The translations under genes and the position numbers were made by a program. The notes under the pieces were generated by a model. It was not told the DNA's origin. It did no database searches and saw only the letters and a list, made by a program, of their open reading frames with translations. Below, piece by piece: positions 26,441 to 36,444 of a stretch of DNA of 64,000 bases. Each line of letters opens with the position of its first letter. Within the stretch, counting starts at the first letter, position 1. The DNA comes from Brevibacterium aurantiacum (lineage in GTDB: Bacteria; Actinomycetota; Actinomycetes; Actinomycetales; Brevibacteriaceae). Location of the stretch: positions 62,001 through 126,000 of the forward strand of contig NZ_VLTK01000002.1 of NCBI RefSeq assembly GCF_007558825.1, given 5' to 3'.

Positions 26441-28600
26441 TCACGCCTTCGAGCGTGCCAGCAGGTACACGAAGTAGGGGGCGCCGATGAGAGCGACGAT
26501 GAGACCGGCGGGAATCTGTGCAGGAGCGATGACCGTGCGGCCCAATGCGTCGGCGACGACAAGGCCAAGGGCGCCGAGGAGCATGGCCGTCGGGACCACC
26601 CGGGCGTGCTGAGCGCCGACCAGAGCCCTGGCGGCGTGCGGGGCGACGAGGCCGATGAACCCGACCACTCCGACTGCGGAGACGCTGACGGCGGCGAGCA
26701 CCGCGGCCGTGATGAGCACGCCCAGGCGAACGGGTTCACGTGGGACTCCGACCAGCCTCGGCGTATCGTCGTCGAGGGCCAACAGATCCAGCTCACGCGT
26801 CCACACGAAGGCCAGGGGGATTGCAGCCAGGAGGACGAGTGCCACGGGCGCGACATCGGCCCAGACGCGGCCGTAGGTGGAGCCGGAGAGCCAGGTGAAG
26901 AGTGCCGGTGTATCCCAAGGGTTCGCCCGCACGAGGAACAGTGTGGTCAGGGCGGTGAAGCCGAACCACATGCCGATGCCGATGAGCACGAGCCTGTCGG
27001 TGTTCATCCCCCCGCGCCAGGAGAGTCCGTAGACGATGGCGAATGCCACGAGCGCACCAGCGACCCCCGCACTTGAGATCAGCACGACGGTGGCGCCGGG
27101 AACAAGGGTGATGACGATGACGGCACCAAGCCCGGCGCCGCCGGTGATGCCGAGCAGGCCCGGCTCAGCCAGCGGGTTGCGGGCGCTGGCCTGGACAAAT
27201 GTTCCCGACAATCCGAGGGCGGCACCGGCGGCAAGTGCTGCGGCCACGCGTGGGGCCCGGGAGTCGAAGGCGAAGGAGATCACCGGTGCCGCCTGGTCCT
27301 GCATCCACAGCATCACATCACCGAGGAGGTAGAAGCGTTCCCCTGAGAGCAATGAGAGGACTGCACCCACGATGAGCACGACCGTGCCCAGCACGATGAC
27401 GAGCACGGCGCGACGTGGTCCGTGGACCCGGGACCGAGCCGCAGACGTTGCCTGAGCGGGACCCGAAGACCGCATGGACCGTGCCAGTAGGACGAGGACG
27501 ATCGCTCCGAGCACCGTCGTCGTCACCCCCGAAGGCAGAGTGATCGCCTCGGTAGCTCCGACGATGGCGCGCAGCACGGCGTCGGCGAGGATGACGATGA
27601 TTGCGCCGATGAGCGCTGTGGCCGGGATCATCACTGCATGCCGGCCCAGCGCCGGCACCAGGCGAGCGAGCAGCCGGGCGATGACCGGTGCGCACAGGCC
27701 GACGAATCCGATCGGCCCGGCCAAAGTCACAGCCGTTGCGGTGAGGGTGACTGCGAGCAGAATCCCGATCGCTCGAGTCGACCGGATCGGCACACCGAGG
27801 ACAGAGGCGGCATCATCGCCGAGGCTGAGCAGATCCAGGCGTCGTGACAGCAGGATTGCAGCAGCGACGATGATGGTGATGACGGGAATGCTGCGGATCG
27901 CGGCGGTCCCATCGAGCTGATTCAAGGTGCCTGAACCCCAAGAGTAGAGGCTCGTCGTCTCCTCTTGGAACAGGATGAGCAGGGTCGAGGTGCCGGCTTG
28001 CAACGCCAAGGCGGTCGCAGTGCCGGCGAGCACGAGGCGGGTCGTCGAGGATGCCGCACCACCGGCAAGCCCGAGCACCAGAGCTGCGGCGAGCAGCCCG
28101 CCTAGGAAGGCGACGCCTCCGGAGGCCCATACCGGGATCGCGATGCCGAAGGCGGTGACCACGGTGACTGCGAAGTACGAACCACCGGTCACGGCAAGGG
28201 TGTCTGGTGAGGCCAGCGGGTTACGGGCCAGCGACTGGAACAGCGCACCGGCAACGCCGAGGGCGACGCCGACGAGTATCCCCGCGCCCACGCGCGGAAG
28301 CCGGGACCCGATGAGGACGTCACGGGCACTCGGACCCACCTCGGCGGGGGAAGACATGGATCCGGTCAGGGCCGCGAACAGGTCCCGGAATCCGATCCCC
28401 GAGGTGCCCTGCGTGATGTGCCATGCCGAGAGCAGAGCAAGGACGATGACCAGGCTGAGCAGGATCCCGGTGGCCGAGAGCGCGCTGAAGAGTCCAGCCT
28501 TCCGCTCGGTTGCGGCAGGATTCGGCTCCGAGCCATCGCTCGCCGAGATCGTCGTAGGCATGGTCGTGGGTGAGACGGTCGTGGGTGAGGGAGGAGTCAT
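26441..28600 (-). CDS. Fused iron-siderophore ABC permease (two FecCD domains)
   Basis: A 719-residue protein with two FecCD permease domains in tandem (about 45-370 and 390-719), so it resembles FhuB more than the usual separate FecC and FecD. Each half carries the family features (ARNPLASPDTLAVTGGSYFAV in half 1; ARNPLAEPGLLGITGGAGLGAV in half 2) and the LxGxxxxxxxG coupling region near the C-terminus of each half. About 18-20 membrane segments are visible. It is the third gene of the operon after the ATPase and binding protein; the start lies three bases after the binding-protein stop. Confidence 0.92.
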   Translation of the reverse strand: MTPPSPTTVSPTTMPTTISASDGSEPNPAATERKAGLFSALSATGILLSLVIVLALLSAWHITQGTSGIGFRDLFAALTGSMSSPAEVGPSARDVLIGSRLPRVGAGILVGVALGVAGALFQSLARNPLASPDTLAVTGGSYFAVTVVTAFGIAIPVWASGGVAFLGGLLAAALVLGLAGGAASSTTRLVLAGTATALALQAGTSTLLILFQEETTSLYSWGSGTLNQLDGTAAIRSIPVITIIVAAAILLSRRLDLLSLGDDAASVLGVPIRSTRAIGILLAVTLTATAVTLAGPIGFVGLCAPVIARLLARLVPALGRHAVMIPATALIGAIIVILADAVLRAIVGATEAITLPSGVTTTVLGAIVLVLLARSMRSSGPAQATSAARSRVHGPRRAVLVIVLGTVVLIVGAVLSLLSGERFYLLGDVMLWMQDQAAPVISFAFDSRAPRVAAALAAGAALGLSGTFVQASARNPLAEPGLLGITGGAGLGAVIVITLVPGATVVLISSAGVAGALVAFAIVYGLSWRGGMNTDRLVLIGIGMWFGFTALTTLFLVRANPWDTPALFTWLSGSTYGRVWADVAPVALVLLAAIPLAFVWTRELDLLALDDDTPRLVGVPREPVRLGVLITAAVLAAVSVSAVGVVGFIGLVAPHAARALVGAQHARVVPTAMLLGALGLVVADALGRTVIAPAQIPAGLIVALIGAPYFVYLLARSKA

Positions 28601-28603
28601 GGA

Positions 28604-29659
28604 CTACTTGGTCAGTGCCTCGACGTAGGCGTCGAGAGCCTGTTCGGACGATTTCGGTCCGCCGAAGGTCCAGATCCCGGAGGGGAACGCAAAGGTGCGC
28701 TCATCCTTGACGGCGGGAATGTTGGACCAGATGTCGTTCTTCTGCAGCAGCTTCACATAGTCCTCGGACTCGGGATCATCGGTGCCGGTGTAGAAGAAGT
28801 TCGCATCGCCGACCTTCGAGATGCCCTCGATGTCTGTCTGGCCCAGTCCGTATGCGGGATCGACCTCGCCGGTCCATACGTTCTTCAGGCCCAGTTCCTC
28901 GCCGAGTTCACCGAAGAGCGATCCCTGGCCGAAGGGACGCAGCGCCACATTCGAGCCGTTGACCCAACCGTCGAAGTAGACGAATTCCTTTGTTTCGAGG
29001 TCGGCGGATTCGAGAGCCTTCTTCGACTCCTCGACCTTCGCATCGAACTCGGACAGCACGGTGTCGGCGCGCTCGCCGCGGCCGGTGACCTCGGCGATGG
29101 TGGAGAAGGTGTCCTTCATGTAGGCGATCGGGTCCTTGCCGTCGGCACCGGTCATCGCCATGACAGGGATGCCCTGGTCCTCGAGCTGGCTGACGATCTT
29201 GTCGTCACGGGACGTTGTCTCGATGATGACGAGATCAGGGTTGGCCGAGAGGACCGACTCCACATTCGGCTCCTGCCGGGTGCCGACGTCGGTCGTGTCC
29301 TCGGGCAGCTTCTCAGCCGTATCCCAGGTGGTGAAGCCCTTCGCATCGGCGACGGCAGCGGGATCGACGCACAGGGAGAGCAGGTCTTCGGTGTACTGCC
29401 ATTCGAGTGAGACGACCGTAGATGCGGGCTTGTCGAGTTTGATCTGGTGGCCGGTGTCGTCCTTGACGGAGACCGGGTCCGCCGAGGTGGTGCTCGAGTC
29501 GTCCGCGCATGCTTCGGAGATCGACTCGGAGTTCCCGTCATCGGCCGAAGCGTCGGTGCCTGTAGTGCCGCAGGCAGACAGTGCGAGGGCGCAGACGGCG
29601 GAGAGGGAAGCCAGGGCGAATAGGGGCTTGCGCAGAGGGGCAGAGGGCGGAGTTGTCAC
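28604..29659 (-). CDS. Iron-siderophore ABC substrate-binding lipoprotein
   Basis: A 351-residue periplasmic-binding protein of the BtuF/FepB class with a signal peptide and lipobox LSAC (Cys30). The sequence then runs through a charged linker and the conserved VVSLEWQYTEDLLSLCVDP and NVESVLSANPDLVIIET stretches. It would capture a ferric siderophore outside the cell and pass it to the fused permease. The ligand is unknown. The gene is 50 bp downstream of the ATPase gene and three bases upstream of the permease gene. Confidence 0.92.
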   Translation of the reverse strand: MTTPPSAPLRKPLFALASLSAVCALALSACGTTGTDASADDGNSESISEACADDSSTTSADPVSVKDDTGHQIKLDKPASTVVSLEWQYTEDLLSLCVDPAAVADAKGFTTWDTAEKLPEDTTDVGTRQEPNVESVLSANPDLVIIETTSRDDKIVSQLEDQGIPVMAMTGADGKDPIAYMKDTFSTIAEVTGRGERADTVLSEFDAKVEESKKALESADLETKEFVYFDGWVNGSNVALRPFGQGSLFGELGEELGLKNVWTGEVDPAYGLGQTDIEGISKVGDANFFYTGTDDPESEDYVKLLQKNDIWSNIPAVKDERTFAFPSGIWTFGGPKSSEQALDAYVEALTK

Positions 29660-29709
29660 AGAGGTGTCTCTTTCTTGAGAGGTGAAACGGCGGTATTTCA
29701 GTGAAGATG

Positions 29710-30555
29710 TCAGGAGGCCGCGGCGAGGGTGCGACGGCGGCGTCGCGGCAGTGCCTCGATGCGCACCATCCCGGTGTCCTCATCGACGAGCGTGCGGATC
29801 GGCAGTCCGTAGACCTCGGTGAGCACATCGGCGGTGAAGACCTCTTCGCAGGTCCCCGTGGATCTGACTCGGCCCTGGCTGAGCAGGACGACGTCATCGG
29901 CGACGGCGGCAGCATGGTTGAGATCGTGGAGAACGACGCCGACGGCCGTTCCGTGATCGTCGGCGAGGTCGCGCATGAGGTCGAGAATCTCTGCCTGATA
30001 GCGCAGATCCAGGTGATTGGTGGGCTCATCGAGGAGGAGCACCCCGGTCTCCTGGGCCAGGCAGGTGGCCAGCCAGACGCGCTGGAGCTCGCCACCGGAG
30101 AGCTGATCGACGGAACGCTCGGCCATCGTGTCGGTGCCGGTCAGTTCCAGAGCCTTATCGATCGCGGCCCTGTCGGCATCGGTGAGTGAGGCGAAGCGGC
30201 GCCGGTGCGGGTGGCGACCGAACGCGACGATCTCGCGCACACTCAGCCCGGAAGGATGCGGTCGGGACTGGGAGAGCAGTGTGACCGTACGGGCGAATTC
30301 GCGTGCCGACAGTGCAGGCGTCGGAGTGGTCGACCCCGGCGTGGCGATTGTGACTTCACCGGAGCTGATCGGATGCAGACGAGCCAGGGACCGCAGGACG
30401 GTCGACTTTCCGCTGCCGTTGGGTCCGATGAGTGCCGTGACCCGACCGGGAGTGATCGAGACGGACACGTCATGGACAACCGGTGCACGTTCATAGCCCA
30501 AGTGCAGGCCCGAGGCGTGCAGCGCAATGGAGTTCATCGTCCCCGTCGTGTTCAT
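29710..30555 (-). CDS. Iron-siderophore ABC transporter ATP-binding protein (FecE/FepC type)
   Basis: A 281-residue ATPase with Walker A (GPNGSGKST, about 44-52), signature QLSGGELQRVWLA and Walker B (VLLLDEPTNHLD). HDLNHAAAVADD is the switch region typical of siderophore transporters. ATG 30555 directly follows an IdeR-type box, which suggests a leaderless or near-leaderless start; a second Met at 30537 with GGGG upstream is an alternative. It is the first gene of the operon. Confidence 0.92.
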   Translation of the reverse strand: MNTTGTMNSIALHASGLHLGYERAPVVHDVSVSITPGRVTALIGPNGSGKSTVLRSLARLHPISSGEVTIATPGSTTPTPALSAREFARTVTLLSQSRPHPSGLSVREIVAFGRHPHRRRFASLTDADRAAIDKALELTGTDTMAERSVDQLSGGELQRVWLATCLAQETGVLLLDEPTNHLDLRYQAEILDLMRDLADDHGTAVGVVLHDLNHAAAVADDVVLLSQGRVRSTGTCEEVFTADVLTEVYGLPIRTLVDEDTGMVRIEALPRRRRRTLAAAS

Positions 30556-30574
30556 AGTGCATAGCCTAACCTAA
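30556..30574 (-). promoter_or_regulatory. DtxR/IdeR-type iron box
   Basis: On the minus strand TTAGGTTAGGCTATGCACT matches the first 13 of 19 positions of the DtxR/IdeR consensus TTAGGTTAGGCTAACCTAA. The second half-site is poor. It touches the ATPase start codon and should repress the iron operon when iron is ample. A TAGGCTAT inside the box could be the -10 hexamer region. Confidence 0.75.
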
Positions 30575-30747
30575 GTAAGGGTGGGCTGGGTCTCACGTCG
30601 AGGCGGTGACGGTCCGAGGAACCTGCAAGAGCGGCGGAATCGCTGACTTCGCGCGTGTGGAACATGACGTACCTCACGTTCCATGTCAGTGCCCGTCCGT
30701 AGGGTGGATGTGCATACATAGGATGGGGGAGAGCCTAGGAGGAACCC

Positions 30748-31881
30748 ATGAGATTCGTCGCCACCGGAGACTGGCAGTTGGGCATGACGGCGCACTATCT
30801 CAGTGCCGAAGCCCGCCCGCGGTTTCACCGTGCCCGCCTCGATGCCGTCAAACGCATCGGTGAGATCGCTGCCGAGCAGTCATGCGAATTCGTCGTCGTC
30901 TGCGGTGACGTGTTCGAGTCCAACCAACTCGACCGAGCCATCATCTCCCGCACCTTCGAGGTTCTGGCCGCCTTCACCGTGCCCGTCGTCCTGCTGCCGG
31001 GCAATCACGATCCCCTCGACGCAGCCTCCATCTACGATTCCCCCGCCTTCACCTCACGGCAGCCTGACCACGTCCACGTTCTGCGCGACAGTGAACCGTT
31101 CGAAGTCATCCCGGGCGTCGAAATCGTCGGTGCTCCGTGGTTCTCGAAACGTCCCCAAGGCGACCTGGTGGACCAGGCAACTCAGAATCTCGCCGAGGTG
31201 GCCCCAGGTCGCGTGCGCATCGTCGCCGGTCACGGTGCCGTGAGCACCTTGGACCCCGACCGGGAGTCTTTGGCCACGATCGACACCGACAGCCTCAAGG
31301 CTGTGGTGAAAGAGGGCCGTGCCCAGTTCGTCGCACTCGGTGACAGGCACGCCACCTACTCCGTCGACGAGAGGATCTGGTACCCCGGCGCCCTGGAGGT
31401 CACCTCTCGACGCGAGGACGATCCCGGCAACGTCCTCCTCGTCGATGTCGACCCCCAGACGCATGCAAGCACGGTGGAGAAGGTGCACATCGGCCGCTGG
31501 ACCTACCTCGTCGTCGAGGAGGACGTGAACTCGGATGAGGACGTCACCCGCCTCGAACAGCGACTGACGGACATCCCGAATAAGGACAGCACCGCAGTCT
31601 GGCTCGTCCTCAGAGGCACCCTGTCCACAGCAGCGAAGGCGCGCCTCGACGAAGTCCTCGACCATGCCGCAGACCTCTTCGCCCTCGTCTCGCTGTGGGA
31701 GCGGCATACGGACATTGCAGTCGTCGCCGCCGACGAAGACTTCGCCGGCCTCGGTCTGAGCGGATACCTGCAGGAGACCCTCGACGAATTGGCGGAATCC
31801 GCGGCAGGAGAGGACCCAACTGCTGCAGCGGCACAGGACGCTCTGGGGCTGCTGTATCGATTTGCGAGGAGCGGATCATGA
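30748..31881 (+). CDS. SbcD/Mre11-like metallophosphoesterase
   Basis: A 377-residue nuclease-like protein with calcineurin-type motifs: GDWQLG (residues 7-12), CGDVFE, GNHD and GHGAVS. The first motif has Gln10 where Mre11/SbcD normally has a metal-binding His. A C-terminal region would contact the ATPase partner. AGGAGG lies just before ATG 30748. The stop overlaps the SbcC-like start (ATGA), so the two are coupled. Role by family: DNA end processing at breaks or hairpins, in the cytoplasm. Confidence 0.85.
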   Translation: MRFVATGDWQLGMTAHYLSAEARPRFHRARLDAVKRIGEIAAEQSCEFVVVCGDVFESNQLDRAIISRTFEVLAAFTVPVVLLPGNHDPLDAASIYDSPAFTSRQPDHVHVLRDSEPFEVIPGVEIVGAPWFSKRPQGDLVDQATQNLAEVAPGRVRIVAGHGAVSTLDPDRESLATIDTDSLKAVVKEGRAQFVALGDRHATYSVDERIWYPGALEVTSRREDDPGNVLLVDVDPQTHASTVEKVHIGRWTYLVVEEDVNSDEDVTRLEQRLTDIPNKDSTAVWLVLRGTLSTAAKARLDEVLDHAADLFALVSLWERHTDIAVVAADEDFAGLGLSGYLQETLDELAESAAGEDPTAAAAQDALGLLYRFARSGS

Positions 31882-34526
31882 AATTCCATTCCATCCACCT
31901 GCGCAACTACCGCGGTATAGCGGACTCCCGGGTTGAGTTCGGCGATGGCGTCACCGTCGTCGAAGGACCCAACGAGGTCGGCAAGTCCTCAATCCATGAA
32001 GCCATCACCCATCTGCGCGAAGACAAATCGAGCTCACGCAAAGCCAGCGTCAAAGAGACCCAACCCGTCGGTGTCGATGCCGGACCCGAGGTGGAACTGC
32101 ACCTGAGCACAGGGGACTACGAACTCAAGTACCGGAAACGGTGGATCAAACAGCCTTTCACCGAACTCAGCGTGATCAGACCCAGACCGGAACAGCTGAG
32201 CAGCGATGATGCCCACGACCGGTTCCTCTCGATCCTCGCCGACACCGTCGATGTCGATCTCCTCGTCGCCCTCGACGTAGCACAGGGAGAAAGCCTGGCC
32301 CAGGCACCGCTGGCGCAGATCAAGGCACTGCACTCCGCGCTCAACGAATCGGGCATCGAGGTCGCCGACCACGATGACTTCCTCGATCGGATCGAAGCCG
32401 AGTATTCGAAGTACTTCACAAAGTCCGGAAAGGAGACCGGTGACTACAAGGCGGCGAACGCTGAAGTCCCCAGTGCCGAAGCTGCGTTTGAAGAGCTGCG
32501 CGAACGCAGCCACGAGATGGACGAGCTCGTCGACAACCACGCCAGGGCGGCTGCCCGCCTGGAATCTGTCCGGGGGCAGCTGACGCAGGCCCTGAGCGAC
32601 CGTGACGAAGCCGAACAGGCGGCGAAGGCTGTGGCTGAACTCAAGGCAGTGCTCGATCAGACAATGGAGCAGGCGAAGTCGGCACAGCGTGATGAACAGA
32701 TCGCACGGGAAGCTCTGGACCGACGCACACGGCTCATCGATGATGTCGCTGCGGCCGAGGAGACTGTGACTGCGACCCGGTCTTCGGTCACTGACCTTGA
32801 AGCGACGCAAAATGACATCGACTCGGACTTCGCTCACGCACAGAAGACCCTCGAGGACAAGCAGAGCACGCTCGACGAGGCACGTGCACTGGCGAAGGCT
32901 GCAGCCAAAGACGTGACCGAGGCGCGTGCCCGAACTGAACTCACCGAACTCACACGTCGACTCGACACTATTCGTGACCATGATGAGAAGAAGAGCCGGG
33001 CACAGGCGACGATCGGATCGATTGCGGTCAGCACCAAGGACGTCGAGGCGCTGATCTCGCTGGACACAGAGGTGAGGATCGCGGAGAACGCGAAGACCTC
33101 CGCCGCGGCACAGATCGTCGCGAAACGCCTCGGCTCGCAGGCCGTCGATGTCGATGGAACCGAGTTGGGTGATGGTGCAACTGGAGAATTCGCCGCAGTC
33201 AAGGACGTGCGAATCACGATCGAGGGCATCGCTGACATCACTGTCCGCCCGGGAGCATCACACGTCGAGCTGGACAAGGCACTGACCTCGGCCAAACAAG
33301 CATTCGACGCAGAGTTGCAACGCCTCGACGTCGACTCCGTGGCCCAAGCCCGGGAAAGAGCCGATGTTCGTGCTGATGCAGAAGCCGTCAAGGCAGAGGC
33401 CGATTCGACGCTCAAGGTGCTGCTGGGCCAGGATAGGCGCGACAAGCTTGAAGCTGCGCTCGCTCGGGCACAGCAGATCCTCGGAACCGATGGAACCCGC
33501 CCAATCTCCGATGGCAAACCTGTGGACGGCGCCGAAGCAGAAGGCAGTCATGATGAGAGGAGCCTGCGCGAGCTCGAAACGGCAGTCACCGAGTCCGAGA
33601 AGACTGCCGACGACGCTCAATCCGCGGTGGATGCCGCCCGCGTCGAACTCGAACGAACTCGCACGAACAGAGATGACGCGCGCGTGGAGACGGTCCGGGC
33701 ACAGACCAGCCTGAAAGAAGCCGAAACTCAGCACGAGCGATTGACGAGCAGCCTGGCTGAGGCAAGGACGACGAACTCTGACGCCGACCTGGCAGAAGCG
33801 GTGAAGTCTGCGAAGGCTCGAGCGTCGAATGTCGACTCACAAGTCAGCGAAGCACGAGTCGCCTACAAGGCAGCCGATCCCGAGTCCTTGGAGATGCAGC
33901 TGCAGAACGTGCGGCAACTTGTCGGCAGCAAGGAAGCCCAGCGAGAGGAAGTGCGGCAGGAGGTCGATCGTCTCTCGGCCCTCATCGACGATCGTGCCAG
34001 CGAAGGCATCTACGAAAAGCTTGCGACTGCCGAAGAAGCGCTGGAATCGGCTCTGAGGAAGCAGGCACGACTGCGCCGTCAGGCGACGGCAATCAACCTG
34101 CTGCGCACTGCAGTCCTCAAACACAAGGAACAGTCCCAGCGGAAGTACGTGGCTCCTTTCAAGGAGCAGATCGAGCGTCTGGGCAGGCTGGTATTCGGTC
34201 AGGGACTGTCGGTTGAGGTCTCCGAAGACCTCGAGATCGTCTCACGCACCTTGAACGAACGAACCGTGCCCTTCGAATCACTGTCGGGCGGGACGAAGGA
34301 ACAGCTTGCGCTCATCGGCAGGCTCGCAGTGGCAACACTCGTCGACAGCGATTCTGGGGCACCTGTGGTCCTCGACGATGCCTTCGGCTTCGCCGATGCG
34401 CAGCGGCTGAACGCGCTGAACGTCATCCTCTCCACGGTGGGCCAGAGCGCCCAGGTCATACTGCTCACCTGCCAGCCGGACCGTTTCGCCCGCCTCGGTG
34501 GGGCGAAGACCGTGAGCCTGACGTAA
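31878..34526 (+). CDS. SbcC/Rad50-like AAA ATPase without a zinc hook
   Basis: An 882-residue SMC-like ATPase: N-terminal Walker A (GPNEVGKSS, residues 30-38), a long coiled coil with a compact region near the middle (about 405-465), a second coiled coil, then the signature SLSGGTKEQLAL and Walker B (VVLDDAFGFAD). Cys is absent until LLTCQPDRF near the end, so the CxxC zinc hook of Rad50/SbcC is missing. ATG 31878 overlaps the SbcD-like stop; the frame is open upstream only inside that gene. It probably works with the SbcD-like protein on DNA ends. Confidence 0.85.
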   Translation: MKFHSIHLRNYRGIADSRVEFGDGVTVVEGPNEVGKSSIHEAITHLREDKSSSRKASVKETQPVGVDAGPEVELHLSTGDYELKYRKRWIKQPFTELSVIRPRPEQLSSDDAHDRFLSILADTVDVDLLVALDVAQGESLAQAPLAQIKALHSALNESGIEVADHDDFLDRIEAEYSKYFTKSGKETGDYKAANAEVPSAEAAFEELRERSHEMDELVDNHARAAARLESVRGQLTQALSDRDEAEQAAKAVAELKAVLDQTMEQAKSAQRDEQIAREALDRRTRLIDDVAAAEETVTATRSSVTDLEATQNDIDSDFAHAQKTLEDKQSTLDEARALAKAAAKDVTEARARTELTELTRRLDTIRDHDEKKSRAQATIGSIAVSTKDVEALISLDTEVRIAENAKTSAAAQIVAKRLGSQAVDVDGTELGDGATGEFAAVKDVRITIEGIADITVRPGASHVELDKALTSAKQAFDAELQRLDVDSVAQARERADVRADAEAVKAEADSTLKVLLGQDRRDKLEAALARAQQILGTDGTRPISDGKPVDGAEAEGSHDERSLRELETAVTESEKTADDAQSAVDAARVELERTRTNRDDARVETVRAQTSLKEAETQHERLTSSLAEARTTNSDADLAEAVKSAKARASNVDSQVSEARVAYKAADPESLEMQLQNVRQLVGSKEAQREEVRQEVDRLSALIDDRASEGIYEKLATAEEALESALRKQARLRRQATAINLLRTAVLKHKEQSQRKYVAPFKEQIERLGRLVFGQGLSVEVSEDLEIVSRTLNERTVPFESLSGGTKEQLALIGRLAVATLVDSDSGAPVVLDDAFGFADAQRLNALNVILSTVGQSAQVILLTCQPDRFARLGGAKTVSLT

Positions 34527-34581
34527 CCCAGCATCATGCAACAGACCCAGACGGACCCGACAATAGGAGTCTGTACAGGCA

Positions 34582-34620
34582 GTCACGGCCGCCGCGTCAA
34601 GCAGACGCGACGGCCGTGAC
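34582..34620. terminator. Strong bidirectional hairpin between sbcC-like and fadD-like genes
   Basis: GTCACGGCCG and CGGCCGTGAC form 10-bp arms; CGCGTC and GACGCG extend the stem after one mismatch, leaving a 5-nt AAGCA loop. It lies between convergent genes. Confidence 0.8.
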
Positions 34621-34658
34621 AGGCTGACATCATTGGCAGAGTTTCGGCGACTTCCAGT

Positions 34659-36395
34659 TCACTCGGAGCCGGTTGCGCTGGCTTTCGCCTCCTGAGCCGC
34701 AGCAACGGCATCGGCGCGAATGGTGCGGCGCAGAATCTTGCCTGAGCTGGTTTTGGGCAGCTCGTCGATGATGGTCACCTGCCGTGGTGCCTTGTATGAG
34801 GCCAACTTCTCGCGACAGAACTCGATGATCGCGGCCTCGGTGACCTCGTCGGCTTCGGGCCCCGACTGAAGAGTCACGAATGCGGCAACACTCTCGCCGC
34901 GATACTCGTCGGGAATGCCGACGACTGCTGCCTCTTGGATTGCAGGGTGTGTGTAGAGGACGTCCTCAACCTCCCGCGGCCAGACCTTGAAGCCGGAGGC
35001 GTTGATCATGTCCTTCTTGCGATCGACGATGAAGAGCCATCCTTCCTCATTCATGTAACCGACATCGCCGGTGCGCAGCTCCCCGTTCGGGATCTGTTCG
35101 GCGGTGGCCTTCTCATTGTTGATGTATTCGGAAACGACCTCAGGTCCCGAGATGGCGACTTCGCCGATCTCATTGGGCCCCAGAGGTTCGCCGAAGTCAT
35201 CGAGAATGCGGATCATGGTGTCTGGTTGGGGCAGACCGCAGGAGAGATTGCCGCTGTCAGGGTCAACCGGTGCTCGCAGTCCAGGTGGGACGGTGGCGAC
35301 TTGCGCGCAGGTCTCTGTCAGGCCGTATCCCTGGCCGATGTAGACGCCGGTTTTCTGCTCGAACTTGTTGACCAATCCCTCGGGCAGCGGCGCACCCCCG
35401 GACATGATGCGTTTGAACGATGAGAAGTGATCGGGTGTCGCAGACGGATGAGCCAGCATCGCGGTGTAGACCGTCGCCGGTCCGGCCATATAAGTCGGCC
35501 TCTCGCGCAGGAAGAGTTCGAGAAGCGATCCCGGGTCGAATCGATAGTTGAGGACCAGACGTGCGCCACCGCTGACTCCAGCGATGAACTGGCAGACGAA
35601 CCCGGTGATGTGGAAGATGGGGGCCAAGGTGAGGAAGCCATCGCCTGGCTCGAACGACGGTGTTCGCACACAGTAGCGGGAATTGCTCGACACGGAAGCG
35701 TGAGTCCCCGATGCTCCCTTCGACCGGCCCGAAGTTCCCGAGGTGTAGACGACAATCGCTCTGTCTTCGGGATTCGGAGCAGCCGGTATGAAATCGGTAT
35801 CCAGCCTCGACTGGACGACGGCTTGGAAGTCGGGAAGATTCGGCACCTGGTCAGGACCAGGATTCTCACCAGGGGTTCCGGGCAGCTTATCGAACATGGA
35901 GAAGATCGCCTCGGGGCCATCGGTCTGGAAGCCGCGATCATCATTGAGCACAACCACAGGAAGCGACGCCGCATAAGGAGCGACGCGATTCAGGAATGCA
36001 GCCTTCGAGACCATGAGCCCCTTCACCTCTGCATCGGCGAAGATATGCTCGAGCTCGCCCCGATACATGGGATTGAGCGGGACAACCACACCACCGACCT
36101 TCCAGATGCCATAGGTGGCGATCATGAAGGCAGGAGTGTTCTGATCATAGATGGCGACTCGGTCGCCGAACCCGATGCCCTGCTCCGACAGATAGGCAGC
36201 GAACGCGGTGGAGTACCGGTCGAATTCCGACCAGGTCAGCGTGAACCCGTAGTAGCTGATGGCCTCTTCGCCGCCGTACGCAGCGACCGTCGCGGCCAGG
36301 TCGCGCAGCGTTGTGGATTTCTCCAAGGTATAAGGCTCGTTCGCAAGATCTCCCCAGGTCTTCAGCCAGGGACGGGTGTCTGTCCACGTGCTCAT
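34659..36395 (-). CDS. Long-chain-type acyl-CoA ligase (AMP-forming)
   Basis: A 578-residue adenylate-forming enzyme with the phosphate loop (YTSGTSGRSKG), the GYGLTETCA motif, TGDVGYMNEEGW and the C-terminal Lys in PKTSSGKILRR. It activates a carboxylic acid to its CoA thioester via an acyl-AMP. The acyl chain is not predictable from these motifs. It is the last of four minus-strand genes starting at 39543. Confidence 0.9.
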   Translation of the reverse strand: MSTWTDTRPWLKTWGDLANEPYTLEKSTTLRDLAATVAAYGGEEAISYYGFTLTWSEFDRYSTAFAAYLSEQGIGFGDRVAIYDQNTPAFMIATYGIWKVGGVVVPLNPMYRGELEHIFADAEVKGLMVSKAAFLNRVAPYAASLPVVVLNDDRGFQTDGPEAIFSMFDKLPGTPGENPGPDQVPNLPDFQAVVQSRLDTDFIPAAPNPEDRAIVVYTSGTSGRSKGASGTHASVSSNSRYCVRTPSFEPGDGFLTLAPIFHITGFVCQFIAGVSGGARLVLNYRFDPGSLLELFLRERPTYMAGPATVYTAMLAHPSATPDHFSSFKRIMSGGAPLPEGLVNKFEQKTGVYIGQGYGLTETCAQVATVPPGLRAPVDPDSGNLSCGLPQPDTMIRILDDFGEPLGPNEIGEVAISGPEVVSEYINNEKATAEQIPNGELRTGDVGYMNEEGWLFIVDRKKDMINASGFKVWPREVEDVLYTHPAIQEAAVVGIPDEYRGESVAAFVTLQSGPEADEVTEAAIIEFCREKLASYKAPRQVTIIDELPKTSSGKILRRTIRADAVAAAQEAKASATGSE

Positions 36396-36444
36396 CTCTT
36401 CACTTCCTTCATCGTTGAATGGGGTGGTGCACAGCTTGTGCCAG

